From NCBI RefSeq assembly GCF_000429925.1, contig NZ_AUCU01000009.1, forward strand, positions 62,001 to 126,000: a DNA stretch of 64,000 nucleotides, written 5' to 3'. The notes under the pieces are model-generated. The model searched no databases. It saw only the letters and a list, made by a program, of their open reading frames with translations, and was not told where the DNA came from. This stretch comes from Desulfatirhabdium butyrativorans DSM 18734. GTDB taxonomy: Bacteria; Desulfobacterota; Desulfobacteria; Desulfobacterales; Desulfatirhabdiaceae. Below are positions 18,173 through 28,290 of the stretch, one piece after another; the stretch's first letter is position 1; every line of letters begins with the position of its first letter. Position numbers and translations under genes: made by a program.

Positions 18173-20343
18173 ATCTTTCTCCTGCGGCGTTGGCCTTCGA
18201 TATCATCATCGTCAATTACAACAGCACCGACTACCTCTTCGAATGTTTGCGTACGGTTTACGAAGCGCTCGGTGAGATGGCCGCGACTGTATATGTGGAA
18301 GACAATGCTTCCCATGATCAACCGGAGCGGATTCTCGAAGTTTTTCCGGCTGTCCGGTTGCATCGGAACAGCACCAACATCGGTTTTGCCGCAGCCGTCA
18401 ACCAGGCCATCCGCCGTGGTCTTTCGCCCTATGTGGTTCTGCTCAATCCCGACTCCCTGATGGATCGCCGGTTTTTCCAGAACCTGATCCCGTTCCTGGA
18501 AGCCAATCCGGATGTCGGTCTGATCGGGCCGAAAATTCTGGACGGAGACGGTTCGGTACAGGGGTCTGCCCGGGCGTTTCCGACGCCCCTGACGGCTTTT
18601 TTCGGCAGGAAATCCCTTTTTACCAGACTTTTCCCGACAAACCGGATTACCAGCGCCAATGTGCTGACCAGCCGCTGCGACGGGATCAACCCCATGTGCG
18701 TGGACTGGGTGTCGGGCGCCTGCATGATCGTTCGCCGAAAGGCGATCGATGAAGTCGGTTTGCTGGATGAGCGATTTTTCATGTACTGGGAGGATGCCGA
18801 CTGGTGCAGGCGGATGTGGGACAAGGGCTGGAAGGTGCAGTACTATCCGCTGTCAACGGTGATGCATTATGTCGGGGTGAGCAGCGATCAGTTGATGATC
18901 CGCTCCCTGTATGAATTTCACAGAAGCGTCTATCTGCTCTTCGATAAATACAGCAAGCCTTCCCCATGGATACTCAAGCCACTGATCATGGCCGGGCTTT
19001 TTTTCCGGCTGTGTTTCGTCACGTTATCCGGGTGCCTGCAACTGTGGATCGGACGCGCCAAGCCAGGAGCGGCCGCTCACCGTGCGACAAGAACGGAGAA
19101 GGCTCCTGAGCGGATCCGGGTGTTGCGGATGATCGCACGGTTGAACATTGGCGGACCGGCAATCCATGTGCATCTGCTGACAACCCGGATGGATCCGGCG
19201 AAGTTTCGTACGCTTCTGGTAACGGGCAATATCTCCTCGCAGGAAGGCGATATGAGCTATTTGTTTGAAGACGACGAAAACAAACCGGTGCTCATACCCG
19301 AGCTGCAGCGGGACATCAGCCTCTTTCTCGACATGCAGGCCATGTTCCGGATTTTCCGGATACTGAATCGCTTCCGGCCCCACATCGTCGATACGCACAC
19401 GGCCAAGGCGGGATTCAGCGCCCGGTTCGCCGTGTTGATCTATAATGTGCTTTTCCGCCAGCATGTTCATATCGTACACACCTTCCACGGCCATGTCTTC
19501 GAAGGGTATTTCAGCAAGACCAAATCCGCCCTGTTTGTCTGGATCGAACGGCAGATCGCGCGGTTGACCAACGTGATCATCGCTATCAGCCCGATTCAGA
19601 GAAGGGAGCTGGTGGAGCGGTACCGGATCGCACCGGCATGGAAGGTGCGCACCATTGAGCTGGGTTTCGATCTGGATCCCTTCGTGAAGTGCCGGGAAAG
19701 ATCCGGAAAATTCCGGAGTCTGCTGGGTGTGGATGAAACGACGATTCTGATCGGGATTGTCGGAAGGCTGGTGCCGATCAAAAATCACGGGCTTTTCCTG
19801 GAGGCGGCAAAACGCCTGCGATTGCAGACACCGGATGGGAATGTTCGTTTTGTTATCGTTGGCGACGGGGAATGCCGAAGCGAGCTGGAACGGCAGGTAC
19901 ATCGTCTCGGGATTTCGGGCGATGTACTCTTTTGCGGCTGGATCCGGGATATCCCGGATGTGTACGCCGATCTTGACATTCTCGCGCTGACTTCCCTGAA
20001 CGAAGGGACGCCATTTTCCATTATCGAGGCCATGGCGGCCCGGGTCCCGGTCGTTGCGACCTGTGTGGGCGGTGTGCCGGATTTGCTGGGGTCACCGGTC
20101 GGACAGATAACCGAGCATGGCTATTGCGTATGCGATCGGGGCGTGCTTTGCCGAAGCGAGGATCCGGATGGATTTTTCCGGGCGATGCATTATCTCCTCG
20201 ATGAAAATGAATCGGTTCGTGAAGACCGCATATCGAGAGCCATGGATTTTGCGGTTCGGAAGTACTCGCAGGAGCGTTTGTTGAAGGATATGGAACGGCT
20301 GTATCTGGAATTGGTGGGACGATCTCCCGATGAAAGTGCGTGA
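18169..20343 (+). CDS. Bifunctional glycosyltransferase: GT2 fused to GT4
   Basis: About 724 residues from ATG 18169. Residues 1-300 are a GT2 domain (IIIVNYNSTDYL, VVLLNPDSL, FMYWEDADWC). After a short linker with a hydrophobic segment (~275-290), residues 310-720 are a complete GT-B GT4 enzyme: RMIARLNIGGPAIHVHLL, HTHTAKAG-like DTHTAKAGF, HTFHGHVFEGYF, VGRLVPIKNHGLFLEA, VGDGECRSEL and LNEGTPFSIIEAMAARVPVVA. No stop or frameshift separates the halves. One polypeptide could add two consecutive sugars. Such fusions occur but are uncommon; the sugars are unknown. Confidence 0.9.
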   Translation: MNLSPAALAFDIIIVNYNSTDYLFECLRTVYEALGEMAATVYVEDNASHDQPERILEVFPAVRLHRNSTNIGFAAAVNQAIRRGLSPYVVLLNPDSLMDRRFFQNLIPFLEANPDVGLIGPKILDGDGSVQGSARAFPTPLTAFFGRKSLFTRLFPTNRITSANVLTSRCDGINPMCVDWVSGACMIVRRKAIDEVGLLDERFFMYWEDADWCRRMWDKGWKVQYYPLSTVMHYVGVSSDQLMIRSLYEFHRSVYLLFDKYSKPSPWILKPLIMAGLFFRLCFVTLSGCLQLWIGRAKPGAAAHRATRTEKAPERIRVLRMIARLNIGGPAIHVHLLTTRMDPAKFRTLLVTGNISSQEGDMSYLFEDDENKPVLIPELQRDISLFLDMQAMFRIFRILNRFRPHIVDTHTAKAGFSARFAVLIYNVLFRQHVHIVHTFHGHVFEGYFSKTKSALFVWIERQIARLTNVIIAISPIQRRELVERYRIAPAWKVRTIELGFDLDPFVKCRERSGKFRSLLGVDETTILIGIVGRLVPIKNHGLFLEAAKRLRLQTPDGNVRFVIVGDGECRSELERQVHRLGISGDVLFCGWIRDIPDVYADLDILALTSLNEGTPFSIIEAMAARVPVVATCVGGVPDLLGSPVGQITEHGYCVCDRGVLCRSEDPDGFFRAMHYLLDENESVREDRISRAMDFAVRKYSQERLLKDMERLYLELVGRSPDESA

Positions 20344-20349
20344 GCCGTC

Positions 20350-21738
20350 ATGTCCGGGAGCGGAGAGACAGAATTCGAGAAATCAAGGGACGGGCTGAAA
20401 GAGAGGCCTTTCCGGTTCCCGTGGAGATTTTTCAACCGGGCAAACCGGTATTCTTCGGAAATGGGATGGGTCGTCTTCGGCCAGGCAGGACTGGCTGCAG
20501 GCTATGTCCTTGCCATCAAGCTCATCAGCGCCGTGCTCGATGTGGAAGAATTCGGGCGTTTTTCATTGGGATTGACCCTGATCAACCTGGTGCAACTGAC
20601 CCTCTTCACCCCTTTGGCTCAGGGGCTCATGCGGTATTGGTCCGTCTCGGTTCAGCAAGGGAACATGGCCGCGTTTCAGGGAGTTTCCGGAAAATGGATG
20701 CTCCGGTTGGTTTTCGGTTCAATATTGGGTGCCATTGCGCTCATGGCGGGTGCCATGGCACTCCATCAGGACGGATGGGTCATCGTCATCGGTCTTTCCA
20801 TCTTGTCGGGGGCGCTGGGCGGATGCGTCAACGGCGATGTTTTTGTCATGAATGCCGATCGAAGCCGAAAGGCAGCCGCCTGGTTCAATGTTTTCTTCGC
20901 CTGTCTCAGACCGGGCTTGGGATTTGCCCTTGCCATCGGTTTCTGGAAAAGGGCTGAAGCGGTATTGTTGGGATATTTTCTTGTTTCCCTGGTGATGGCG
21001 CCTGTCAGCCGCGGCTTTCTCCGGGGCTGGATGGCAAAATCCGCAGAAAAGCCTGCTGAACCGGAACCCGCGCATCAGAATTTGTCCAATCAAATCTTCG
21101 CCTTTTCCTGGCCGTTTCTTCCCCTCGGGATTTTTTCCTGGATTCAGCAATCTTCCGATAGATGGGCTCTGCAAGCGATGTTCGGGGCAGAGGCGGTCGG
21201 GCGATTTGCCGTCGTTTCCCAGATGGCTTTTTATCCGATGGTATTTTTGTCGGGAATCTTGCAATTGTTTTTCATGCCCATCGCCTATGGCAAAGCGCAA
21301 GCGCATCCGGGCGCCAGGGGGGCCGCCTTCCCCGTGCTGATATGGCTGGTAGGCGCTTTTCTGCTGCTTGCCCTCGTCGTTGTCGGTTTTCTCGGGTTGT
21401 TCCAGGAAGAGCTGGTTGTTCTGGTCAGCCGCAGCGCCTATACCGGCTACCATGTCTATCTGGTCGGCATGGGAGTCGCCTGGGCCCTGTATTATCTGGG
21501 GGTTGTGCTTTCCGGATTCGGTCTGGTAGCGGAAAGGTCCCGCGTCTATCTGCCTGCGGGTTTTGCTTCTGCCATCGTTGCGGCTGTTGGCTGCTTCCTG
21601 GGTGCGTTTCTCCTTGGTCCCAGAGGGGTGGTGGCGGCCCTGTGGATCAGTGGCGGCATGTATGCGGCATGGAATGGATGGACGGCGTATCGCATCGTTT
21701 CCGGCATCAGGAAAGCGCATCCTTCCGGATCATGTTGA
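20350..21738 (+). CDS. Wzx-type polysaccharide flippase
   Basis: 462 residues with about 12-14 transmembrane segments, an oligosaccharide flippase of the MOP superfamily. It opens with FGQAGLAAGYVLAIKLISAVLDVEEFGRFSLGL, the usual Wzx TM1-2 pattern, and has a central SWPFLPLGIFSWIQQSSDRWALQ stretch. It would turn undecaprenyl-diphosphate-linked repeat units to the periplasm. No Wzy polymerase or ligase is in the window, so those must lie to the left or elsewhere. Its 3' end overlaps the 3' end of the convergent gene by 32 bases. Confidence 0.85.
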   Translation: MSGSGETEFEKSRDGLKERPFRFPWRFFNRANRYSSEMGWVVFGQAGLAAGYVLAIKLISAVLDVEEFGRFSLGLTLINLVQLTLFTPLAQGLMRYWSVSVQQGNMAAFQGVSGKWMLRLVFGSILGAIALMAGAMALHQDGWVIVIGLSILSGALGGCVNGDVFVMNADRSRKAAAWFNVFFACLRPGLGFALAIGFWKRAEAVLLGYFLVSLVMAPVSRGFLRGWMAKSAEKPAEPEPAHQNLSNQIFAFSWPFLPLGIFSWIQQSSDRWALQAMFGAEAVGRFAVVSQMAFYPMVFLSGILQLFFMPIAYGKAQAHPGARGAAFPVLIWLVGAFLLLALVVVGFLGLFQEELVVLVSRSAYTGYHVYLVGMGVAWALYYLGVVLSGFGLVAERSRVYLPAGFASAIVAAVGCFLGAFLLGPRGVVAALWISGGMYAAWNGWTAYRIVSGIRKAHPSGSC

Positions 21739-24142
21739 ACAGAATGGCGGCCGCCAGGTAGGTGAGCAAGGCCGCGATGAGTGTCCAATGGAATCCGACG
21801 GCAACGGACAGGATCACGCTGATCAACCCGCCAATGACCGTGAAAAAACCGTTCATTGCCCATACCCATGCAATGGCGCCGGCATGACGGTTCCGGATGA
21901 CCAGTATGCCCAGCGGAAAGGGCATGCCCATGAAAAATCCCAGGGGAATGATAAGTAGAAACGATACGGCGATGCGGATCGCGGTGGGTGATGCGAGGAG
22001 AAGCTGGAAGAGTGTTTGGTGCAACCCCAACAATGCGAGGCCCCAGCCAATGATGCCGAGGAAGGGGATCTGCCATTTCTTTCGGATGTCGATGCCGAGC
22101 CGGCCCGAAAGGTAACTGCCCGTACCGGCGCCTGCCAGCAGGGAGAAGACGACGGTCGAGTAGGTATACAGGGGGTAGCCGATCACTTTCATGAAAAGCT
22201 GGATAAATGTCAGCTCGATGAGAATGAATCCGGCACCGAGACAGGAAAAATAGCTCAGCGTCGGCAGTTTTCGATCCCAGGGGCTGCGGCCGACGGAAGA
22301 GAAGAGCAGCGGTATGAAAAGAAACACGATGGAAAAGAGAATGGCCGCCGCTGCCGTGATGAACAGATGAACCCAGTCCATCGGAATCCCGTTGGACAGC
22401 TGCTCATTGAGCAGCATGGCGGTGGATATATTGAGAAATGACTTGGGATCGGGTTTCAGGGTACGGATGTGTTTTCGCAGGAATCCGAAATAGGGTTTGT
22501 CGTCTAAGGGGGGCGTGATTCGGAACGGGATTTTCTCGACAAGATCCTTCGGCAGATCCCCTGTATAGAATTCAGGGGAGAGAAAACTCTTTTCCGGATG
22601 CAGCGGATTTTCTACCAGTACACGGTTGCCCTGGAAAAAGCGGTTCATCTCCTCCACTTCTTCCGGGGTCCAGGGGCTCATTTTGATGAGGATGGTGGGC
22701 AGATTGTCCTGAACGCCTGGTGCTTCATAAACGGCGACGTGGCGCTGGAAATCGCTGCGTCCGGCCATTTTCCACCCGAGGGCCGCAGTGGTGACGATGC
22801 GTGGATAAATGTGGTGGTTGATGTGCAGGATGCCATTGGCAGACAGATGCTCGAAATAGTCTTTATAGGCTTCGGCAGTCTGCAGATAGTTCGATTCCAT
22901 CGCGCCGTTTCCGGCCGCGATGCTGGAGCTCGTGTGGTTGCTGAAAATCTGGATGATGTCGTATGGTATCTTGACCGTCCGGAGATAGCTTCTGCCTTCG
23001 CCGGTTCGGGCGTTTACCCGCGGATCGTTGAAAATGTAGCCTGCATAGCGTGCATACACCGTCTTGCACAATTGGACGACCGAATGCACCAGTTCGATGG
23101 CATCGACGTGCCCTGCGCCGTACATCAATGCCGCCCGGGTTTCCTGGCCGCCTGCGCTGCCGATCACCAGCACCCGCTGATTCGAATCCCGTTTCAGGAA
23201 ATGGGAGATCAGCACCATTCTTTCCCAGAAATGCCGGTTTGCTCCTTCGGGCATGCCCTGGCGGATATCGGCATGGTTGCCGTCAAACGGATAGATATAG
23301 CTGGTCTGGGAACCGCCGTCATAGGCGATCCATTTCTTCGTAAGGGTATCGATGACATCGATTTTGGATATTGGATCCCAGACGGTGATTTCCAGGCGGT
23401 TTCGTTCTTTCCAGGACAATATCCCCCGTTTGGATCCGTGTTCCGAAAAATCGATGTAGGCCGGCCGTTTCAACACCGGTATGGAAACCAGCAGCGCGGC
23501 GGCAACCAGAGACAAGCAGAGGAACTTCGTTTTTCCGATGAAACAGGCCGATGCGATCAGGCAGAGCGCGCAGGCGGCGAACAGGATCCCTCCCGGGCCG
23601 ATCATTGGGAGCATGGGAATGAGAACGATGCAGCCGATGGCTGCGCCCGTAAGGTCCCAGAAATAGAGCGATTGGATTTTATCGGAAAATGCGCTGAATA
23701 TCGTTGAAAAAATCATCCCCGCGCAGAAAAATGGTACGGCAAGGGTCGTATAGATGCCGAAACTGTACAGGATGCCTTGGATGGGGTGTTGGAAGATATC
23801 TGCGGAAACTCTTGAAAGCGCATTCAGGATGGGCAGAATCAGCAGGGTGAACAATCCATAGAGCAGCGCCCAGAAGGCCAGGATACGCCTGGGGGATGAA
23901 TCGGGCGATAGGGGTTTGATCGTCGAGATGACACCTGCAAGACCCAGGCAGAACATGGCGCAGGTAATCACCATATAGGCAAGGTTGCTGGTCCAGATGA
24001 CATCAAAAACGCGGATCAGGGAAAGCTCCACCATCAATGTGGTGAGCGCGGTCAGCATCAACCCGAAAGAAATCAATATCATGAACACACCCGTTTCAAA
24101 TGAAGGATTTCGGTTTTTCCCATGGAACACCATGGAATTCAA
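21707..24142 (-). CDS. Membrane protein with spermidine-synthase-like domain
   Basis: 811 residues. The N-terminal part (to ~220) has about seven transmembrane segments. A soluble Rossmann domain with VLVIGSAGGQETRAALMYGAGHVDAIEL and ARTGEGRSYLRT (~305-480) resembles spermidine synthase/class I methyltransferases, and a second membrane block with about six segments ends the protein. This is the fused MFS/spermidine-synthase-like architecture seen in many bacteria; polyamine synthesis by it is unproven. Start codon uncertain: Met at 24142 or Met at 24082 (MILISFG, giving a cleaner first helix), with no good Shine-Dalgarno at either. It is convergent with the wzx gene. Confidence 0.75.
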   Translation of the reverse strand: MNSMVFHGKNRNPSFETGVFMILISFGLMLTALTTLMVELSLIRVFDVIWTSNLAYMVITCAMFCLGLAGVISTIKPLSPDSSPRRILAFWALLYGLFTLLILPILNALSRVSADIFQHPIQGILYSFGIYTTLAVPFFCAGMIFSTIFSAFSDKIQSLYFWDLTGAAIGCIVLIPMLPMIGPGGILFAACALCLIASACFIGKTKFLCLSLVAAALLVSIPVLKRPAYIDFSEHGSKRGILSWKERNRLEITVWDPISKIDVIDTLTKKWIAYDGGSQTSYIYPFDGNHADIRQGMPEGANRHFWERMVLISHFLKRDSNQRVLVIGSAGGQETRAALMYGAGHVDAIELVHSVVQLCKTVYARYAGYIFNDPRVNARTGEGRSYLRTVKIPYDIIQIFSNHTSSSIAAGNGAMESNYLQTAEAYKDYFEHLSANGILHINHHIYPRIVTTAALGWKMAGRSDFQRHVAVYEAPGVQDNLPTILIKMSPWTPEEVEEMNRFFQGNRVLVENPLHPEKSFLSPEFYTGDLPKDLVEKIPFRITPPLDDKPYFGFLRKHIRTLKPDPKSFLNISTAMLLNEQLSNGIPMDWVHLFITAAAAILFSIVFLFIPLLFSSVGRSPWDRKLPTLSYFSCLGAGFILIELTFIQLFMKVIGYPLYTYSTVVFSLLAGAGTGSYLSGRLGIDIRKKWQIPFLGIIGWGLALLGLHQTLFQLLLASPTAIRIAVSFLLIIPLGFFMGMPFPLGILVIRNRHAGAIAWVWAMNGFFTVIGGLISVILSVAVGFHWTLIAALLTYLAAAILFNMIRKDALS

Positions 24143-24590
24143 CCGCTTTTCAACAGAAATGCCGTGTGGTGGCTGGAACGGTTTTGGAAGAGCCTGCCTG
24201 AATGTTGGCAGATGTGCAGTATGCCGGCTGAATCAGTCGAATTCTATAAAATACACGAGGATATTTGTTTGCACAAGCGAAATGGTTGAGGAAAACAACG
24301 TTGGGTTGAAAGCTACAGAAAGCTCGTGCGGAACGGAACCCCTTGTTTTGAGAAGTGGATTGCCTACGGGGTGGTCCGGCAAAAAGCGGGGTTTGTGTTC
24401 AGGTATCCGGTAGAACATCCGGGTCTTCTTTTTATGCACGCAATCCGATTTTATGATATTCTCGAATGAAAACCTTGAAAATTGCGGCTGCAGATGGGCG
24501 GGGGATCGTTGTGGCGCTGGTCTATCGGAATATCGCCGCCCGGGATCCGCTCGGAAACGGATGAAAATCAGACAAGGAGCTCGATGAACC
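24143..24590. other. Intergenic region, no gene supported
   Basis: 448 bases between the divergent spermidine-synthase-like gene and the carboxylase operon, so it should carry promoters for both. No convincing -35/-10 pair was found. A 32-codon ATG frame at 24466-24564 has no ribosome-binding site and no recognised relative. AAGGAG at 24574-24579 serves the next gene. Confidence 0.6.
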
Positions 24591-26144
24591 ATGGTCATGC
24601 TGCTTCATGACAATTTGCAGAAACTGTCGACGATGCGGGAGGAGGCGCTGCGTGGCGGCGGGGAAAAGCGCATTGCCGATCAGCACCGGCGGGGGAAACT
24701 GACAGCAAGGGAACGAATCGATCTGCTGCTCGACGAAGAGAGCTTCGAGGAGTTCGATATTCTCAAGACCGGGAGAGGGGATGCCCTGGGTGGTGACCGG
24801 CAGTATCTGAGCGACGGGGTGATTACCGGACACGGTGCGATCGACGGCCGGGAAGTGTTTGTCTTCAGCCAGGATTTTACGGTGATCGGCGGATCCCTTG
24901 GTGAGGCGCACTCCCAGAAAATCGCCAAGGTCATGGACCATGCCGTTCGGGTGGGGTGTCCCATTATCGGGCTGAACGATTCGGGCGGTGCCCGAATTCA
25001 GGAAGGCGTGGACGCTCTTGCGGCCTACGGTGAGATTTTTCATCGGAATGTCGAGGCAAGCGGTGTGGTGCCACAGATTTCCTGCATCATGGGGCCCTGT
25101 GCGGGAGGGGCAGTGTACAGTCCTGCGATGACGGATTTCACCTTCATGGTCAAGCAGACCAGCAACATGTTCGTCACCGGTCCCAACGTGGTGAAGACGG
25201 TCATCCATCAGGACATCACATCCGAGGAGTTGGGGGGAGCTGCAATGCATGGATCGGTGAGCGGCGTCGCCCATTTCGTTTTGCCAAACGATATCCTGTG
25301 CCTTCGGGAGGTGCGGCGTCTCATCAGCTATCTTCCTTCGAACAACAAGCAGCGGTCGCCGTTTCTCGATCTGCGGGATCCGCCCTGGCGGACGGATCCG
25401 GCGCTCGATTTTCTGGTGCCATCCAATCCGAACCAGACATACGACATGAACGTTCTCATTTACAGCATTCTGGACGGGGCCGAATTTCTGGAAGTTCATG
25501 CGGGGTTTGCACGGAACATCATCTGCGGGTTCGGGCGGCTCGGCGGTCAGACCATCGGCCTGGTGGCCAACCAGCCTGCCGTTCTGGCCGGGGTGCTCGA
25601 TAACAATGCATCGGTGAAGGCCGCCCGGTTCGTGAGATTCTGCGATGCCTTCAATATCCCGTTGATCTGCCTGGTGGATGTGCCGGGATTCATGCCCGGT
25701 CCCGAGCAGGAGCATGGCGGAATCATCCGGCATGGGGCAAAACTCCTGTATGCGTTCATCGAAGCCACCGTTCCCCGCATCACGGTCATCATCCGGAAAG
25801 CCTATGGCGGCGCCTATATCGTTATGAATTCCAAGCATATCCACGCGGACATCAACTATGCCTGGCCGACGGCGGAGATCGCTGTCCTGGGGCCCAGAGG
25901 CGCTTCGGAAGTCATCTACCGGAAGGAAATTCAGGAATCGGATGATCCGGATGCAACGCTGAGTCAAAAAATGGAAGAGTACCGCAAAACGTTTGTCAAT
26001 CCCTTCCTGGCTGCCAAAAGAGGGTATATCGACGATGTCATCTTTCCGAGGGATACGCGGCATCGGCTGATTCGTACGCTCCAGGTTCTGGAGGGAAAAA
26101 CCACCAAAAGGCCGGATTGCAAACACGGCAACATTCCTTTGTGA
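24591..26144 (+). CDS. Acyl-CoA carboxylase, carboxyltransferase (beta) subunit
   Basis: 517 residues, the normal length for propionyl-/acetyl-CoA carboxylase beta chains. It has both crotonase-fold halves: GGSLGEAHSQKIAKVMDHA with NDSGGARIQEGVDAL (acyl-CoA side) and PGFMPGPEQEHGGIIRHGAKLLYA with RKAYGGAYIVMNSK (carboxybiotin side). It transfers CO2 from carboxybiotin to an acyl-CoA in the cytoplasm. Residue 410 is Ile (AYIVMNSK), where propionyl-CoA carboxylases have Asp. That position controls acyl-chain choice in Streptomyces enzymes, so acetyl-CoA or a broader substrate is possible. The biotin subunit gene follows after 10 bases. Confidence 0.9.
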   Translation: MVMLLHDNLQKLSTMREEALRGGGEKRIADQHRRGKLTARERIDLLLDEESFEEFDILKTGRGDALGGDRQYLSDGVITGHGAIDGREVFVFSQDFTVIGGSLGEAHSQKIAKVMDHAVRVGCPIIGLNDSGGARIQEGVDALAAYGEIFHRNVEASGVVPQISCIMGPCAGGAVYSPAMTDFTFMVKQTSNMFVTGPNVVKTVIHQDITSEELGGAAMHGSVSGVAHFVLPNDILCLREVRRLISYLPSNNKQRSPFLDLRDPPWRTDPALDFLVPSNPNQTYDMNVLIYSILDGAEFLEVHAGFARNIICGFGRLGGQTIGLVANQPAVLAGVLDNNASVKAARFVRFCDAFNIPLICLVDVPGFMPGPEQEHGGIIRHGAKLLYAFIEATVPRITVIIRKAYGGAYIVMNSKHIHADINYAWPTAEIAVLGPRGASEVIYRKEIQESDDPDATLSQKMEEYRKTFVNPFLAAKRGYIDDVIFPRDTRHRLIRTLQVLEGKTTKRPDCKHGNIPL

Positions 26145-26154
26145 GGCGCCGACC

Positions 26155-28167
26155 ATGTTTACGAAAATTCTGATTGCCAATCGCGGCGAAATCGCTGTCC
26201 GGATCATGAAAACCTGTGCCCGCCTGGGCATTCGCACCGTAGCGGTCTATAGTGAAATCGATGCGAGAAGCCTGCATGTCCAGTGCGCGGATGAAGCTTT
26301 TCTGCTGGGGCCCGCCCGCGCTTCCGAATCCTATCTCGTAAAGGAAAAGCTGATCGATATCGCGAAATCGAGCGGTGCGCAGGCCGTTCATCCGGGATAC
26401 GGATTTTTGTCGGAAAATGCCGACTTTGCCCGGATGGTGGCCGAGGCCGGGCTGGTATTCATCGGCCCTCCGGCAGAGGCTATCGTAAAACTTGGCGACA
26501 AGATCGCATCCAAGGTGCTTGCCGAAAAAGCAGGTGTTTCGGTCGTGCCTGGCCGGATCGGCGCCGTTCGGGATGCGGATGAGGCCATTGCCATCGCAAA
26601 TGAAATCGGGTTCCCGGTGCTGCTCAAACCCGCTGCAGGTGGCGGGGGGAAGGGCATGCGCATCGTTTTTGAACCGGAGCAGATGGCCCCCGCTCTTCAG
26701 TCGTGCATCCAGGAAACCCGAAAAGCATTTGACGATAACCAGATCTTCATCGAACGCTACATCGAAAAGCCCCGGCATATCGAAATGCAGATTTTCGCCG
26801 ATCGTTATGGCAATGTTGTCCATATCGGTGAGCGTGAATGCAGCATTCAAAGACGCTACCAGAAGATCATCGAGGAGAGTCCATCGGTTGCCGTGAGCGA
26901 AGAGCTGCGCGAGCGCATGGGCCAGATGGCCTGCAGTCTCGCACGAGAGGCGGGATATACGAATGCGGGAACCGTCGAATTCATCATGGACCCGGATGGT
27001 GCGGTGTATTTTCTGGAGATGAACACCCGGTTGCAGGTGGAACACCCGGTTACGGAAATGGTTTCGGGGCTCGATCTGGTAGAGCTCCAACTGAAGATCG
27101 CCTACGGAGAGCCGCTTCCGCTGCAACAGGCCGATATCAAGCTGACAGGGCATGCGATCGAGGCCCGGATCTGTGCGGAGGACCCGGGAAGGAATTTTCT
27201 GCCGGCAACCGGCATGATCACCCGCTATGCCGCTCCGCGGGGTAGAAATGCCCGTGTGGATTCGGGGGTGGAGGCGGGAAGTCTTGTCGGCGTTTACTAT
27301 GATTCATTGCTGGCCAAGGTGATCTGCTGGGGCACGAACCGGGAGGAGGCTTGCAATACGCTGGTGGATGCGCTCAATGGGTATCACATCGAAGGGGTGA
27401 CGACAAACGTTGATTTCGTCAATCGGATTCTGACCCATCCGGAATTTGTGGCCGGGAATCTGACCACGGGCTTCATTTCCCAGCATTTCGAAGGGGATCG
27501 AGCCCGGCTGCCAGCCAATGACGACTGTTTGCGCAGGATGGCAGCGGTTGCGGCGCTGCTCTACGATGCCAGGCAGCGTTCCGTGCGGGAATCCCTCAAG
27601 CCGATGGCAGCCCATGTGGGGCCCGGTATCAAGCCGAAAATCTGGAACGAATATCGGACAAAATCCGGAGATGACAGTTTCCCGGTCCGGGTTCAGGGAA
27701 ACACCGAAACCCGGAACTGGATTGTCTGGGTGGAAGATCATCCGTATCAGATTGTCACACCGGAGTTTGAATTTTACAGAAGACGGATCCGGTTGTCGAT
27801 CAATGGTCGAAAACAGCGATTTCGGCTTCAATTTGACGGAAGCCATCTGACACGGGTGGCGTTCTGCGGTATCCTCAGGGAGTTTGAAATCTACAGTCCC
27901 AAGGAATGGGCTTTGACCCGATTCATGCCGAAGCCCGAAACGAAATCGAAAGACAATGCAATGGTCTGTCCGATGCCGGGACTTGTGGTGGATGTGCTGG
28001 TCAAACCGGGGGACCGTGTTTACAAGGGGCAGGAGCTCGTCATTGTCGAATCGATGAAGATGGAAAGCGGGGTGGCCTCTCCCTGTGACGGAGAAGTGCT
28101 GAACGTCATGGTGGAAAAGGGAAATCCCGTGGATACAGGGGATATTCTGATCACTTTTGTGAAATAG
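26155..28167 (+). CDS. Acyl-CoA carboxylase alpha subunit (biotin carboxylase + BCCP)
   Basis: 670 residues. Biotin carboxylase occupies ~1-450: KILIANRGEIAVRI, HPGYGFLSENADFA, the ATP-grasp glycine loop KPAAGGGGKGMRIV, and EMNTRLQVEHPVTEMVSG with catalytic residues. A linker domain follows, then a biotinyl domain with VESMKMESG, where Lys635 is the biotinylation site. It carboxylates biotin using ATP and bicarbonate and delivers it to the beta subunit encoded upstream. The two genes form a compact operon and probably a complete acyl-CoA carboxylase, for example in propionate/methylmalonyl-CoA metabolism or CO2 fixation on another acyl-CoA. Confidence 0.92.
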   Translation: MFTKILIANRGEIAVRIMKTCARLGIRTVAVYSEIDARSLHVQCADEAFLLGPARASESYLVKEKLIDIAKSSGAQAVHPGYGFLSENADFARMVAEAGLVFIGPPAEAIVKLGDKIASKVLAEKAGVSVVPGRIGAVRDADEAIAIANEIGFPVLLKPAAGGGGKGMRIVFEPEQMAPALQSCIQETRKAFDDNQIFIERYIEKPRHIEMQIFADRYGNVVHIGERECSIQRRYQKIIEESPSVAVSEELRERMGQMACSLAREAGYTNAGTVEFIMDPDGAVYFLEMNTRLQVEHPVTEMVSGLDLVELQLKIAYGEPLPLQQADIKLTGHAIEARICAEDPGRNFLPATGMITRYAAPRGRNARVDSGVEAGSLVGVYYDSLLAKVICWGTNREEACNTLVDALNGYHIEGVTTNVDFVNRILTHPEFVAGNLTTGFISQHFEGDRARLPANDDCLRRMAAVAALLYDARQRSVRESLKPMAAHVGPGIKPKIWNEYRTKSGDDSFPVRVQGNTETRNWIVWVEDHPYQIVTPEFEFYRRRIRLSINGRKQRFRLQFDGSHLTRVAFCGILREFEIYSPKEWALTRFMPKPETKSKDNAMVCPMPGLVVDVLVKPGDRVYKGQELVIVESMKMESGVASPCDGEVLNVMVEKGNPVDTGDILITFVK

Positions 28168-28290
28168 GGGGCAAGACCACGAATTCTTTCTTGACTTCAG
28201 GAGGCGGGTAATGTAGCTGTAACGTAGCTTAAATATGACTATCCACCCATACCCACGATGTGTTGATCAACCGACAAGGAGGAGAAAGAA

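Noticed and set aside
24466-24564. 32-codon frame before the carboxylase gene
   Set aside because: No Shine-Dalgarno, no relative recognised, short enough to arise by chance.
24522-26237. 571-codon - strand frame opposite the carboxylase beta gene
   Set aside because: Shadow frame favoured by the G+C-rich third codon positions of the real gene; no domain visible.
28262-28271. GTTGATCAAC palindrome, also at 35671-35680
   Set aside because: A 10-bp palindrome seen twice near promoters is too short to separate from chance without a genome-wide count.
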